A stretch of 64,000 nt of DNA from Anomaloglossus baeobatrachus (lineage: Eukaryota > Chordata > Amphibia > Anura > Aromobatidae). Each line of letters begins with the position of its first letter. Positions within the stretch are counted from its first letter, which is position 1. The translations under genes were made by a program, and so were the position numbers. Shown piece after piece: positions 20,626 through 31,400 of this stretch. The stretch is from the NCBI RefSeq assembly GCF_048569485.1, contig NC_134354.1:397451680-397515679 (forward strand). The letters are read 5' to 3'. The notes beneath the pieces were generated by a model that searched no databases, was not told where the DNA came from, and saw only the letters and a list, made by a program, of their open reading frames with translations.

Positions 20626-21217
20626 TCATTTATCCTTTTTGACCATCGCTCCACCCTCTCCTCCTCCCATTTGCACCATTACTGTACTATTACTATGTGA
20701 CAGTAATAATTTTTATGGCCATATAGATCTGATTGCATAAAAGTGGCAAGCCCTTTTGAGAAATGACTGTCGCCTAGCTACAAAGTAGATAAACCAATAG
20801 GAAATCAAAGTAACAGCAGCCTCAGAGCTACAAACGCACAGGGAATATTGGCTGTTTTATGACGGTGTGCTGCACCTTGTGAACAATGCATTCTTAATGC
20901 AAGAAAATTGATTTCTTCATCACCGACCTACTCTACGGTCAAATCACTATCAGGAATGGAAGGATTATTGCACACATCAGAGAAAGATCAGCGCTAGATC
21001 CATTACTATATTTACTATGCAAGACACAATCACTTTGCCATATTTTAAAATGTTATAGTCCAGTCCTACAAAAGAATAGTAAAAGGAATATGGAGCATTG
21101 ATGCAGGAGTGTTTGAGGCTTTGGCTTCTATTAGTCTACTATGTTTTTATAATAGCCAAACACGAACCCTGGTCTTATTCACGTTGTAATATAACGGCTA
21201 GTCCATACCAAACTTAC
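20626..21217. other. No feature recognised
   Basis: Low-complexity AT-rich sequence, no supportable gene or repeat boundary. Confidence 0.4.
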
Positions 21218-21571
21218 ACATAATGGACACTAAGGATAAAAAAATCAGGTATTGTTTCTTGTGTCCTGATGAAGAAGACGGATATTTCTTTGAAACGCGT
21301 TGACCTGCAGAAATAAAGAAAAGGTTTTTAATACACATCCTTGGATTCATGTGCTTTCTAGCACAGCATTGAACCTGATTCTTTTTTTTATCCTTATTGT
21401 TCACCATTTTTTTCGGGGCTGCTGCTGACCACTTTTGATATATGTGCTTCAAGGAGTTGTGCCTGTCACAACTTCAGCAGGTGAGTGTGCCTTTGGCACC
21501 TTATTTGTAAAATCTCATACCTGGTAAGACCCTATGTGCGCTTTCTTTTCTACAAATACATAATGGACACT
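21218..21571 (+). mobile_element. Short insertion with 14-bp target duplication and a hammerhead-like core
   Basis: ACATAATGGACACT occurs at 21,218-21,231 and again at 21,558-21,571, bracketing 326 bp. The insert carries a hammerhead ribozyme-like core near its 5' side and AATAAAG just behind it. PLE copies and the small non-autonomous retrozymes associated with PLEs have this arrangement. There is no ORF. It could be a very short 5'-truncated PLE tail or a retrozyme-like element. Confidence 0.5.
21263..21304 (+). ncRNA. Hammerhead ribozyme-like motif (PLE type)
   Basis: Core boxes in order: CTGATGA (21,266-21,272), an arm region, GAAA (21,292-21,295), self-complementary ACGCGT (21,295-21,300) as the very short stem III seen in PLE hammerheads, the presumed cleavage base T21,301, and GAC (21,302-21,304) pairing with GTC (21,263-21,265) as stem I. 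Stem II is weak: AAGAA/TTCTT pair only with a bulge. This copy may therefore cleave poorly or not at all. Confidence 0.5.
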
Positions 21572-21837
21572 GAAGGAGGCAGACCGCAGCTACAGAAACC
21601 ATGTAATTGTGACATATTAGGCCAAAGTTTGCCAAAGCGCAGGGATGTTCCACACGGCTCCACAAAGATAGCTCTCTCTAGCGTGCTAGCGCAGATACAG
21701 AATTACTTGCTATTTATCCACCAACAGGACCTCACCTTAGGTGGCTATACCTCATTTAAGCTTTTTTTCGCTCATAGAGGCGGTGCATCTTTTAGCGGCA
21801 CTCTCGATCGATGACCTACACACACGCTTAACAGAGC

Positions 21838-21879
21838 AACTGTACGAATAAGACCGCGAAAGGTCGAAACATCACAGTT
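21838..21879 (+). ncRNA. Decayed hammerhead-like fold
   Basis: AACTGT (21,838-21,843) pairs with ACAGTT (21,874-21,879). GACC (21,852-21,855) pairs with GGTC (21,862-21,865), followed by GAAAC. The spacing fits a hammerhead with stems I and II intact, but the seven bases that should read CTGATGA are ACGAATA. AATAAAG follows at about 21,920. Probably the end of another PLE-related copy. Confidence 0.4.
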
Positions 21880-22079
21880 AAGTCTCTGTTTTGTGTTGCT
21901 GTTCTTAGCATTTGTGTTTAATAAAGAGATTGCATTTTCAACTGAGAGTGTGCAGCATTTTACATTGACCTGGATTTGAAGGGATTTAGGACCCCGATTT
22001 GCATGCACCTCCAATACCCATACCGTGTGCACGCCATATTCTTTATTACTAGTTCCACCAAGTGGCGAGGAGCATTTTA

Positions 22080-23796
22080 GCTTTTGTGACTGCTGACAGT
22101 TTGCTCTGCATTTTATGACTTTCTTTACGGCACTTTAGTCATTTACATGTAACATACTAAGATTGTGGGATCACACGAGAACAGGATTATAGGTTTTCTT
22201 CCAACATTTGTTTACATTTTTCAACAGTTTATTCTTATGAAATTATGAAAAGGAAACCATGATATCAGTAGTCATGTTTAAACGTCTTTATATTGAGTGT
22301 TCAAGCTCGTAATCTTCTGTTTTAGCAGTGGAAGCACACACATCAGCGTGGCTTGTTTCACAGACACCCCCATGTGGATAAACTAGATAAAGCACAGTAC
22401 AGTCAAGAGGACATATTCAAATTCTTTAGTACTAGAAAGGATTTTTATTTGGACCACATGTATATATTAAAGAATTGATTGTAAAATTAAAAAGTTACCT
22501 TCTCATTTTTTTCATAACAGTATGCATAAAAATGAAAAACTAAAAACATAATATATTTTCCCCCTTCCTCCCCCCCGGAAAGTAATAATGCCTCTTCAGT
22601 GCCATAGAAACTAAGTTACCAGCCAAAAAAAGTCTAAAACAAAATTAGGAAAATGGGAAATCGGGGAAGATACAGAGAAAAGATGTGGAAAACGGAGCGA
22701 GTATAAACTATAACCTTAAAATTAATAACGTATCAAAATAGTGCATATATAATTAGGAGGACAACACAGAGTTCTGCTAATTTGATACATTTTATCACCA
22801 TTAAAGGTTATATTTTACACGCACACCCCTTATCTCTTCAGCCTTTCATTTATTGGATAAGTGATGTACACTAGGTAGAACAACGATCTACATATCTGCA
22901 AAAAATGTTACAGGGTTATCCGTTTTCTATCATTTACTCCCACTAAAGTAATGGTGCTCCCAAAAATAGCAAAAAACCCATGTATGTATATACTCACTGA
23001 AGCCGAGATCCTGACCAGTCCACCAGCATACTGAGTGTCCTGGTGAAGGTGGACCGATGTGGTGATGCCATTGTACTAACTGTGCCTGGGCGCACCGACC
23101 TTCTGTATTTTCTTCTGCTGTACTGTAGGACACAGGCCTAAATCAGAGCGTGATAGGGAAGGCAGCCCACTACTCACTGCTCTACTGCAGGATTTCACTG
23201 AATCTATATGCATGCTGATACATTGAAGGGTAGTAGCTCAGTTTGGGCCCCCACCATATAAGAGGGCTTGGGGAAACCTCCCTTCTACTCTAGTTGTTAG
23301 GGTAATGTAGAGTTGTCTACTACTAAGTTAATGATGTCCTTACCTTAGATCAGGTCATCAATATCAGATCACACTTGGCACCCCCAACAATGAACTGTTT
23401 TCCATTCCATCTGGATGTAAACCGGGAACAGTGTTGGAAAAGCACAGCTCCATTGACTACGTAATAGCTGTTGCCGAAAACCACGGTTAAGTTGAATACA
23501 AACTCATCTACAGTACCCAGGAGCCATAACTACAAATGGAAGGTAGCTGTGCTGTTCCAGCTTTGTACAGTTTACTTTCTGATGTCACTAGAGCCAATAG
23601 CTGATAGAGGGGGTGCTGAACTCGGATCAATTTGATAACGATGACCTATCCTAAAGTCATGGCTATCAGAGTCCTAAACTAACCCTTTTAAGGAAAAAAA
23701 AATATTGTACCTAATATATTGTAATAATATTGTAGCTAATCGCCAACGGTCTTGATTCTGAAAACCCTAGTCAGGAATAGTTACTCTTCCCATATA
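22080..23796. other. No feature recognised
   Basis: 1.7 kb of AT-rich sequence. ORFs are short and without motifs. No exon with homology I recognise and no clear repeat ends. It may be old unique sequence. Confidence 0.45.
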
Positions 23797-25442
23797 CAGT
23801 TAGGTCCAGAAATATTTGGACAGTGACACAAGTTTTGTTATTTTAGCTGTTTACAAAAACATGTTCAGAAATACAATTATATATATAATATGGGCTGAAA
23901 GTGCACACTCCCAGCTGCAATATGAGAGTTTTCACATCCAAATCGGAGAAAGGGTTTAGGAATCATAGCTCTGTAATGCATAGCCTCTTTTTCAAGGGAC
24001 CAAAAGTAATTGGACAAGGGACTCTAAGGGCTGCAATTAAATCTGAAGGCGTCTCCCTCGTTAACCTGTAATCAATGAAGTCGTTAAAAGGTCTGGGGTT
24101 GATTACAGGTGTGTGGTTTTGCATTTGTAAGCTGTTGCTGTGACCAGACAACATGCGGTCTAAGGAACTCTCAATTGAGGTGAAGAACATCCTGAGGCTG
24201 AAAAAAAAGAAAAAATCCATCAGAGAGATAGCAGACATGCTTGGAGTAGCAAAATCAACAGTCGGGTACATTCTGAGAAAAAAGGAATTGACTGGTGAGC
24301 TTGGGAACTCAAAAAGGCCTGGGCGTCCACGGATGACAACAGTGGTGGATGATCGCCGCATACTTTCTTTGGTGAAGAAGAACCCGTTCACAACATCAAC
24401 TGAAGTCCAGAACACTCTCAGTGAAGTAGGTGTATCTGTCTCTAAGTCAACAGTAAAGAGAAGACTCCATGAAAGTAAATACAAAGGGTTCACATCTAGA
24501 TGCAAACCATTCATCAATTCCAAAAATAGACAGGCCAGAGTTAAATTTGCTGAAAAACACCTCATGAAGCCAGCTCAGTTTTGGAAAAGTATTCTATGGA
24601 CAGATGAGACAAAGATCAACCTGTACCAGAATGATGAGAAGAAAAAAGTTTGGAGAAGAAAGGGAACGGCACATGATCCAAGGCACACCACATCCTCTGT
24701 AAAACATGGTGGAGGCAACGTGATGGCATGGGCATGCATGGCTTTCAATGGCACTGGGTCACTTGTGTTTATTGATGACACAACAGCAGACAAGAGTAGC
24801 CGGATGAATTCTGAAGTGTACCGGGATATACTTTCAGCCCAGATTCAGCCAAATGCCGCAAAGTTGATCGGACGGCGCTTCATAGTACAGATGGACAATG
24901 ACCCCAAGCGTACAGCCAAAGCTACCCAGGAGTTCATGAGTGCAAAAAAGTGGAACATTCTGCAATGGCCAAGTCAATCACCAGATCTTAACCCAATTGA
25001 GCATGCATTTCACTTGCTCAAATCCAAACTTAAGACGGAAAGACCCACAAACAAGCAAGACCTGAAGGCTGCGGCTGTAAAGGCCTGGCAAAGCATTAAG
25101 AAGGAGGAAACCCAGCGTTTGGTGATGTCCATGGGTTCCAGACTTAAGGCAGAGATTGCCTCCAAAGGATTCGCAGCAAAATATTGAAACTAAAAATATT
25201 TTGTTTGGGTTTGGTTTATTTGTCCAATTACTTTTGACCTCCTAAAATGTGGAGTGTTTGTAAAGAAATGTGTACAATTCCTACAATTTCTATCAGATAT
25301 TTTTGTTCAAACCTTCAAATTAAACGTTACAATCTGCACTTGAATTCTGTTGTAGAGGTTTCATTTCAAATCCAATGTGGTGGCATGCAGAGCCCAACTC
25401 GCGAAAATTGTGTCACTGTCCAAATATTTCTGGACCTAACTG
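23797..25442 (+). mobile_element. Full-length Tc1 transposon
   Basis: 1,646 bp between TA dinucleotides (23,795-23,796 and 25,443-25,444). Outer termini CAGTTAGGTCCAGAAATATT and its inverse GTCCAAATATTTCTGGACC...ACTG. An inner inverted pair, CCAAAAGTAATTGGACAA (about 23,999) and TTGTCCAATTACTTTTGACC (about 25,221), gives the IR/DR arrangement with about 210-bp inverted repeats that each hold two transposase sites. It encodes one uninterrupted transposase. Confidence 0.92.
24153..25187 (+). CDS. Tc1 transposase (DD34E), intact frame
   Basis: 344 residues, normal length for Tc1. N-terminal paired-like helix-turn-helix domain (IREIADMLGVAKSTVGYIL, residues 23-41), GRPR-type AT-hook near residues 53-57 (KRPGRPRM), and a second HTH (STEVQNTLSEVGVSVSKSTV). 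The catalytic triad is visible: WTDETKINL (first Asp, about residue 149), QMDNDPKRTAKA (second Asp, about 248) and SPDLNPIEHAF (Glu, about 284). A glycine-rich KHGGGNVMAW box lies between the first two. The start is supported by the conserved MRSKEL beginning. It catalyses cut-and-paste transposition into TA sites by binding the terminal repeats. Frame and termini are complete, so activity is possible but untested. Confidence 0.95.
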   Translation: MRSKELSIEVKNILRLKKKKKSIREIADMLGVAKSTVGYILRKKELTGELGNSKRPGRPRMTTVVDDRRILSLVKKNPFTTSTEVQNTLSEVGVSVSKSTVKRRLHESKYKGFTSRCKPFINSKNRQARVKFAEKHLMKPAQFWKSILWTDETKINLYQNDEKKKVWRRKGTAHDPRHTTSSVKHGGGNVMAWACMAFNGTGSLVFIDDTTADKSSRMNSEVYRDILSAQIQPNAAKLIGRRFIVQMDNDPKRTAKATQEFMSAKKWNILQWPSQSPDLNPIEHAFHLLKSKLKTERPTNKQDLKAAAVKAWQSIKKEETQRLVMSMGSRLKAEIASKGFAAKY

Positions 25443-25461
25443 TATTTTCCCCTTAGTATTA

Positions 25462-25510
25462 CAGTTAGGTCCAGAAATATTTGGACAGTGACACAATTTT
25501 TGCATTTGAT
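25462..25510 (+). mobile_element. Solitary Tc1 terminal repeat
   Basis: CAGTTAGGTCCAGAAATATT plus 15 further bases identical to the left end of the neighbouring Tc1, preceded by TA at 25,460-25,461. It points the same way as that element's left end. The sequence then departs, and the DIRS element starts at 25,653. No matching right end is seen past 39,552. Confidence 0.75.
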
Positions 25511-25652
25511 GTACAGTCATCAAATGTGCTGCTTTCACATGACAATGTGCTGCCGAATTATTCTTTTTAAGCAATCTTAAAATTTTTCATCTGGCAACTA
25601 GCGTACTGCTCATTCACTGGGACAGCCCGTTCACAATGCAGAATTATTGAAA

Positions 25653-25830
25653 GAAGGGAATTTTGTTTACTTACCGTAAATTCCTTTTCTTCTAGCTCCA
25701 ATTGGGAGACCCAGACAATTGGGTGTATAGCTTCTGCCTCCGGAGGCCACACAAAGTATTACACTTAAAAGTGTAAAGCCCCTCCCCTTCTGCCTATACA
25801 CCCCCCGTGCATCACGGGCTCCTCAGTTTT
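25653..25830 (-). repeat. DIRS inverted terminal repeat (left)
   Basis: Inverted match to 39,409-39,552: CTGAGGAGCCCGTGATGCAC and TGTGTGGCCTCCGGAGGCAG appear in opposite orientation at the two ends. The left repeat has an extra outer extension (GGGAATTTTGTTTACTTACC onward), which is normal for DIRS and is copied in the internal complementary region. Confidence 0.9.
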
Positions 25831-25971
25831 GGTGCAAAAGCAAGAAGGAGTAAAAGTTATAAATTGGTTTAAAGTAAATTCAATCCGAAGGAATTTCGGA
25901 GAACTGAAACCATTCAACATGAACAACATGTGTACACAAAGAACAACAGCCCGAAGGGAACAGGGGCGGGT

Positions 25972-26072
25972 GCTGGGTCTCCCAATTGGAGCTAGAAGAA
26001 AAGGAATTTACGGTAAGTAAACAAAATTCCCTTCTTCTTTGTCGCTCCATTGGGAGACCCAGACAATTGGGA
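25972..26072 (-). repeat. DIRS internal complementary region
   Basis: First half (to about 26,031) is the complement of the outer left repeat (GGTCTCCCAATTGGAGCTAG through AACAAAATTCCC). Second half is the complement of the outer right repeat (TTGTCGCTCCATTGGGAGAC). In DIRS elements this junction is the template for making circular DNA. Confidence 0.9.
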
Positions 26073-26138
26073 CGTCCAAAAGCAGTCCCTGGGTGGGTAA
26101 AATAATACCTCGTAATAGAGCCGTAGCACGGCCTTTTC

Positions 26139-27026
26139 CTACAGGTGGGCAACCGCCGCCTGAAGGACTTGCCTACCTAGGCTGGCATCCGCCGAAGCAT
26201 AGGTATGCACCTGATAGTGTTTCGTGAAAGTGTGCAGGCTCGACCAGGTAGCCACCTGACACACCTGCTGAGCCGTAGCCTGGTGCCGCAAAGCCCAGGA
26301 CGCACCCACGGCTCTGGTAGAATGGGCTTTCAGCCCAGAGGGAACCGGAAGCCCAGAAGATCGATAAGCTTCGAGAATTGGTTCCTTGATCCACCGAGCC
26401 AGGGTTGATTTCGAAGCCTGTGACCCTTTACGCTGGCCAGCGACAAGGACAAAGAGTGCATCCGAACGGCGCAGGGGCGCCGTACGAGAAATGTAGAGTC
26501 TGAGTGCTCTCACCAGATCTAACAAGTGCAGATCCTTTTCACACTTGTGAACTGGATGAGGACAAAAAGAGGGTAAGGAGATATCCTGATTGAGATGAAA
26601 GGGGGATACCACCTTAGGTAGAAATTCCGGAACCGGACGCAGAACCACCTTGTCCTGGTGAAACACCAGGAAAGGGGCTTTGCATGACAGCGCTGCTAGC
26701 TCAGACACTCTCTGAAGTGATGTGACTGCTACTAGGAAAACCACTTTCTGTGAAAGGCGTGAAAGAGAAATATCCTTCATTGGCTCGAAAGGTGGTTTCT
26801 GAAGAGCCATCAGTACCCTGTTCAGATCCCAGGGTTCTAACGGCCGCTTGTAAGGAGGGACTATGTGACAAACCCCCTGCAGGAACGTGCGTACCTGTGG
26901 AAGTCTGGCCAGGCGCTTCTGAAAAAACACAGAGAGCGCTGAGACTTGTCCCTTAAGAGAGCCGAGCGACAACCCTTTTTCCAATCCTGATTGAAGGAAG
27001 GAAGGAAAGAAAAGTGGGCAAGGCAA
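26139..27026 (-). CDS. DIRS tyrosine recombinase region
   Basis: Open for 295 residues. Family features visible: an arginine-containing VTSLQRVSELAAL segment, HSTRAVGASWAL (the H-x-x-R box) near the C-terminus, and a final tyrosine within FTKHYQVHTYAS. In DIRS elements the enzyme integrates the circular DNA copy without a target duplication, in place of the integrase of LTR elements. The Gypsy insertion lies just upstream, at the N-terminal side of this region. Confidence 0.88.
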   Translation of the reverse strand: MPCPLFFPSFLQSGLEKGLSLGSLKGQVSALSVFFQKRLARLPQVRTFLQGVCHIVPPYKRPLEPWDLNRVLMALQKPPFEPMKDISLSRLSQKVVFLVAVTSLQRVSELAALSCKAPFLVFHQDKVVLRPVPEFLPKVVSPFHLNQDISLPSFCPHPVHKCEKDLHLLDLVRALRLYISRTAPLRRSDALFVLVAGQRKGSQASKSTLARWIKEPILEAYRSSGLPVPSGLKAHSTRAVGASWALRHQATAQQVCQVATWSSLHTFTKHYQVHTYASADASLGRQVLQAAVAHL

Positions 27027-27079
27027 ATGGCCAGGGAGAAAAACCCTGATCAGAGCACCAAGATAGGAATATCCTCCAC

Positions 27080-28357
27080 TGTGAGGTAAATCCGGAGATA
27101 TGACGATAAATCATGACATTCAAGTCATGTCAGGAAGCCCTCTCCTGGTGTCACTACCCCCTTCCCTTCACACAACTGGTTTAGCAACAAATCCATGGCC
27201 ATGTCCTGTGATATGGAAATTAGGTGGCTTTAGGACAATGGATACAGGATGACTCCCTGCCGTCACCCTGTAGTAGGAGCTGCTAGCTAGTTAGCAAGGC
27301 TATGGAAATAGCCAGACAGAACGACTCCAGTAAAAAATGGTTCATATCTCGCAAGCCATATCTCCGATAAATATGGCAACCATAACAATGGTGTCTCCGC
27401 ATGTGGACGATGCTGGCACACCCTTTTTATGGAAGTAGGACATTGGGAAACACACCAAACGTGATATCAGCCATATGGGAACTCGTAGACAGGTCATGAG
27501 TCCCCTCGTTCTGCAGCTAAATTCATAACTGTCACAATGAGAGCATTGGCGTCCGTCTACGACGCTCCCAGGCACAGTTATGGCCAAAATCCCCTTTTCT
27601 GGATAATTCTGATCCATGCAGGGGGAGTGGCAGTGCTTCCCCGTGAGGTCACTAAGGTAGGAGGAGACCTGGATTTGCCCAGGTTGATAACCCTGCTTCG
27701 GCCATTTTCCAAGGTTCTTCTGCTCGGGGGCCTGGTTGGGAAAGACCTGGAGAGGGAGTTCCTGGAAACCTGGTCTACAGCGCCCCCCTGTGGCCAGACG
27801 CACAAGGTAACTGATTGAATTGCATACCTGTTGTAAACCATGCTTTATCTGTAACTGTACTCTGACATATGTATATTCTGTAGATTCCCTATTGTATATA
27901 TTGTAGTTTCTAGTGTGCTTTAGGCGATTAAATTATATCATTAATCTTGGGCTGTTCTGTTATCTCGATCTTGAATCCCACGTCTGTGTGTTCGGCTAAT
28001 AGTTACCGTAAATCGGTTGGTGGCAGCGAGTTGTGCCAAGGATTATTGTGGGGAGGCCAGTGAGATCCGGGAAGATATTATATATTCCGCCCGCGGAGGT
28101 CGGGGGAATATATACCCTACTCTCACTGGGGACCCTTCAATAATCGGCATAAGTAGTATAGCGGCCTCCTTTCTTATTGTCGGGCAATTCCATAATTGGC
28201 CTGACTATAAGAGGGGCGCTAGAGAGCGCGTCACGTGCTCTGTCTGTCGGTCGGGAGGTATAAAGGAGGGTTGACTCCTGCTTGTTACCCCCCGATCGTG
28301 ACGTACTGGTAGCCAGCGCGGGGGATTTCGGAGTGACCCCCCCGGTGGTTTGTGACA
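27080..28357 (+). repeat. 5' LTR of Gmr1-like Gypsy element
   Basis: TGTGAGGTAAATCC start and GGTGGTTTGTGACA end. A TATA box (GGTATAAAGGAGG) lies at about 28,257. The U3/R part includes a CACGTG E-box (about 28,231). Confidence 0.95.
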
Positions 28358-28360
28358 TAT

Positions 28361-28380
28361 TGGTGGCAAGCGGTGGGATC
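28361..28380 (+). promoter_or_regulatory. Primer-binding site, tRNA-Leu type
   Basis: TGGTGGCAAGCGGTGGGATC, three bases after the 5' LTR. It is complementary to the CCA end of vertebrate tRNA-Leu (TGGTGGCAGCGGTGGGAT) with one extra A. Confidence 0.65.
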
Positions 28381-28482
28381 GAGATAATAGTGTGTGTGAG
28401 TGTGAGACCCATACTCCCAGACACTAAAGACTGCCTGCAGCAGCTGTGGCTGCTGGGGTCTTCAGACTAGCTCAACACTAGA

Positions 28483-31400
28483 GTGTCAGAGTGCAGATAC
28501 TGTAAGGTGTGTGGAGGCATCAGGTGTCAGTTCTGTGTCAGTGACCAAAAGTCTGCAAGAATGGCTGAGAGCACCAGGAGCAAAGCCAAAGGAATGGCCG
28601 ATGCTCAGGCCAGAGACGATGAGGAGGTTGTCCACGAGTCCTCCAGGAGCTCGACGCCAGAAAACAGCTCTGCAGAGGACATTGCACAACCGGGCACTGC
28701 TGGACAAGATGAGGAGCAGCTCGCCCAAGGGTCCTCAACGAGCCAGATGCCAGCCCTCCGCTCTGCAATGGACAGTGAAGCACCAGGCTCCGCAGCGGGC
28801 CGCAGATCACCACGTGCCATTCCACCGAGCCTGGGGGGCTCGGATAGCCTTCTTCAAATGGCTATGGCCCTTCTCCAGGCTGGAGACCGGGAGGGCTACA
28901 AGGAACTCATGGCCGAGCGTGAGCGGCAAGCAGCGCGTGAAGAGCGCCAGGCAGAGCGTAACTACCAGCTGCAGCTAGCTCAGCTCCGGCCCTCATCAGC
29001 CACCCGTGACCTTCCAGACACCAAACTTCCAAAGGTCCGTGTTGAGGACTTCCCAGTGCTGGAGAAGGATGGAGACTTGGACTCTTTCTTGACTGCTTTT
29101 GAACGGACTTGCTTGCAGCATCATCTGAACAAGGACCAGTGGGCCAAATACCTGACCCCCCGTTTAAGGGGTAAGGCCCTGGATATCCTTGGGGACTTGC
29201 CTGCTGAGGCGGATCAGGGCTACGACACCATCAAGCGGGCCCTGATCCAACAGTACAACCTCACCCCGGAGTCCTACCGCAAGAAGTTCCGGACGCTGCA
29301 GAAGGGACCAAAGGACTCCTGGGCTGACCACCGGCGGGCACTTGCCCGAGCTGCCGACCACTGGACCCAAGGCCTGCAGCTTTCCACCGGACCGGAGATC
29401 CTGGACTTGTTCATCACGGAGCAACTCTTGTGGAACTGCCCTGAGGATCTCCGCCAGTTCATCCGAGACCAGAAGCCAAAGGGATCCACGGCTACAGCTG
29501 CCCTGGCAGATGACTACACCAACAATCGGGCTCCTGAAGCCAGGAGAGCAGCCACCAGCAGCACCTGGAGAGGGGGTAAGATGAATTCTGCGACTGCCCC
29601 ACCTGCCCCTAGACTGCAGGGGGTGTCCCCCTCAACTCCCCTCTCCAGGCCCGTGGCAGAGCCAAGACGGTGCCACCAGTGCAACCTACCTGGACACTTC
29701 AAGGCCATGTGCCCTCAGCGTCCCAAGGCCCCGGCTCCGTCCCCGTCCCAAGGGCCGCCCAAGGTGTATTGTGTGGGTGGGGGTGGTGGTAGGTCCCTGG
29801 ACAGCTTCCAACCTGTCACCGTCGGCCAGTCTGTGACCATAGGACTGCGAGACAGCGCCTCGGAGGTGACTCTGGTGCGGCCTGAGATGGTGTCCCCCCA
29901 AGACTTGATCCCTGGAAAAACCCTCGCTGTCTCCGGGATTGGAGGCATTGACCCGGCGCTGCCTGTTGCTGACATTTATGTGGACTGGGGCGCAGGGCGA
30001 GGGGTGAGGGAGGTGGGGGTAACTGATCGGATCCCTGCAAACGTGCTACTTGGGACAGATTTGGGGCAGATAACCTCCCAGTTTGGGCCCCAACCAAGGG
30101 CTGAACCTTCAGCCAGTATTGACATGACTCCTAACAATGTTAATGTGTTATCTATGAATGATGTAAGGGAGGAGGGAGTGAACTCTGATATTTCTGCTTG
30201 CATAGACACCATAGACACACACTCAGCTGCAGCTGTGACAGGGGAGGGGGTCAGAGAAAGGTGTGACAATGCCTCTACAAGTAACCAGCCTGTGAGCTGG
30301 GATCTGCTGCCCTCTGCAGGGATAAGCAGAGAGCAGGGTGCTGCAGGGGGAGGACCAGTGTGTGGGGTGGGGGCTACCACAGCAAATGTGGGGTCCCCAG
30401 AGATTTCACAGCGGGGTTCTGTTGCTGCAGGAGGGGAACAGGCAGGTGAGATTGGGGCCGGTCCAGGAGCGGAAGTGCTCCCAGGTAAGATCTCGGTGCA
30501 TGGTTCCCCCACAACCGGGGTGTCAGGAAGCCAGGTAGGTCTGCCTGAACCGGCGACTTGGTCAGGAACGGAGGAGGAGCAGGCACGACCCACGGTCGCA
30601 GCGGCTGTGGCCGCTGTCACCCGCAGTGGGAGTGCTGGAAGCCAAGGGGCCTCCCGGAGGTCCGATAGCTCTTCCCCTTCTGACCAAGTGGCAGCCGAGT
30701 CAGGTGGAGGCCAGGACACAGGTCCCGGGGTACTGACCGAAGATGTGACAGTCTCGTCGATTCTGGCCACATCTAGTCAGGAGTTTCAGGCAGCGTTAGA
30801 AGCTGACGACAGCCTGAAAGCTCTAAAGGAGCAGGCGGCACAGCCTCCCTCGGACTCGGACCCGGAGCGAGTGGTCTGGGACCAAGGACGGCTGTACCGG
30901 GCCACGGTCCAGCAGGGTTCACCGGAGGCGTGGCCCAGGGACCGACAGTTGGTGGTACCCTATCCGTTCCGGACGGAGTTGTTGCGGATCGCACATGAGA
31001 TTCCGATGGCCGGACACCTAGGGATCGCTAAGACCAAGGCCAGGTTAAACCAGCATTTCTACTGGCCAAAAATGGGGGCCGATGTGGCTGCCTACTGCCG
31101 TTCGTGTGAAACCTGTCAGAGAGTGGGGAAGGCGGGGCCACGCCCCAAAGCCCCACTGGTATCTCTGCCAATCATCGATGAGCCTTTCAGGAGGGTGGCT
31201 GTGGATCTGGTCGGCCCGCTGGCCATCCCCAGCAGCTCCGGGAAACGCTTCATACTGACGGTAGTGGACTATGCCACCCGGTACCCAGAAGCAGTGGCCT
31301 TGTCGTCCATTCGGGCTGACAAGGTGGCCACCGCATTGCTGGAGATTTTCTCCCGAGTGGGTTTTCCCCAGGAAATGCTCACCGACCGGGGGACCCAATT

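Noticed and set aside
23963-24565. 200-codon minus-strand ORF
   Set aside because: Antisense of the Tc1 transposase.
29976-30770. 264-codon minus-strand ORF inside the Gypsy element
   Set aside because: Antisense of the Ser/Gly-rich spacer of the polyprotein, with no motif.
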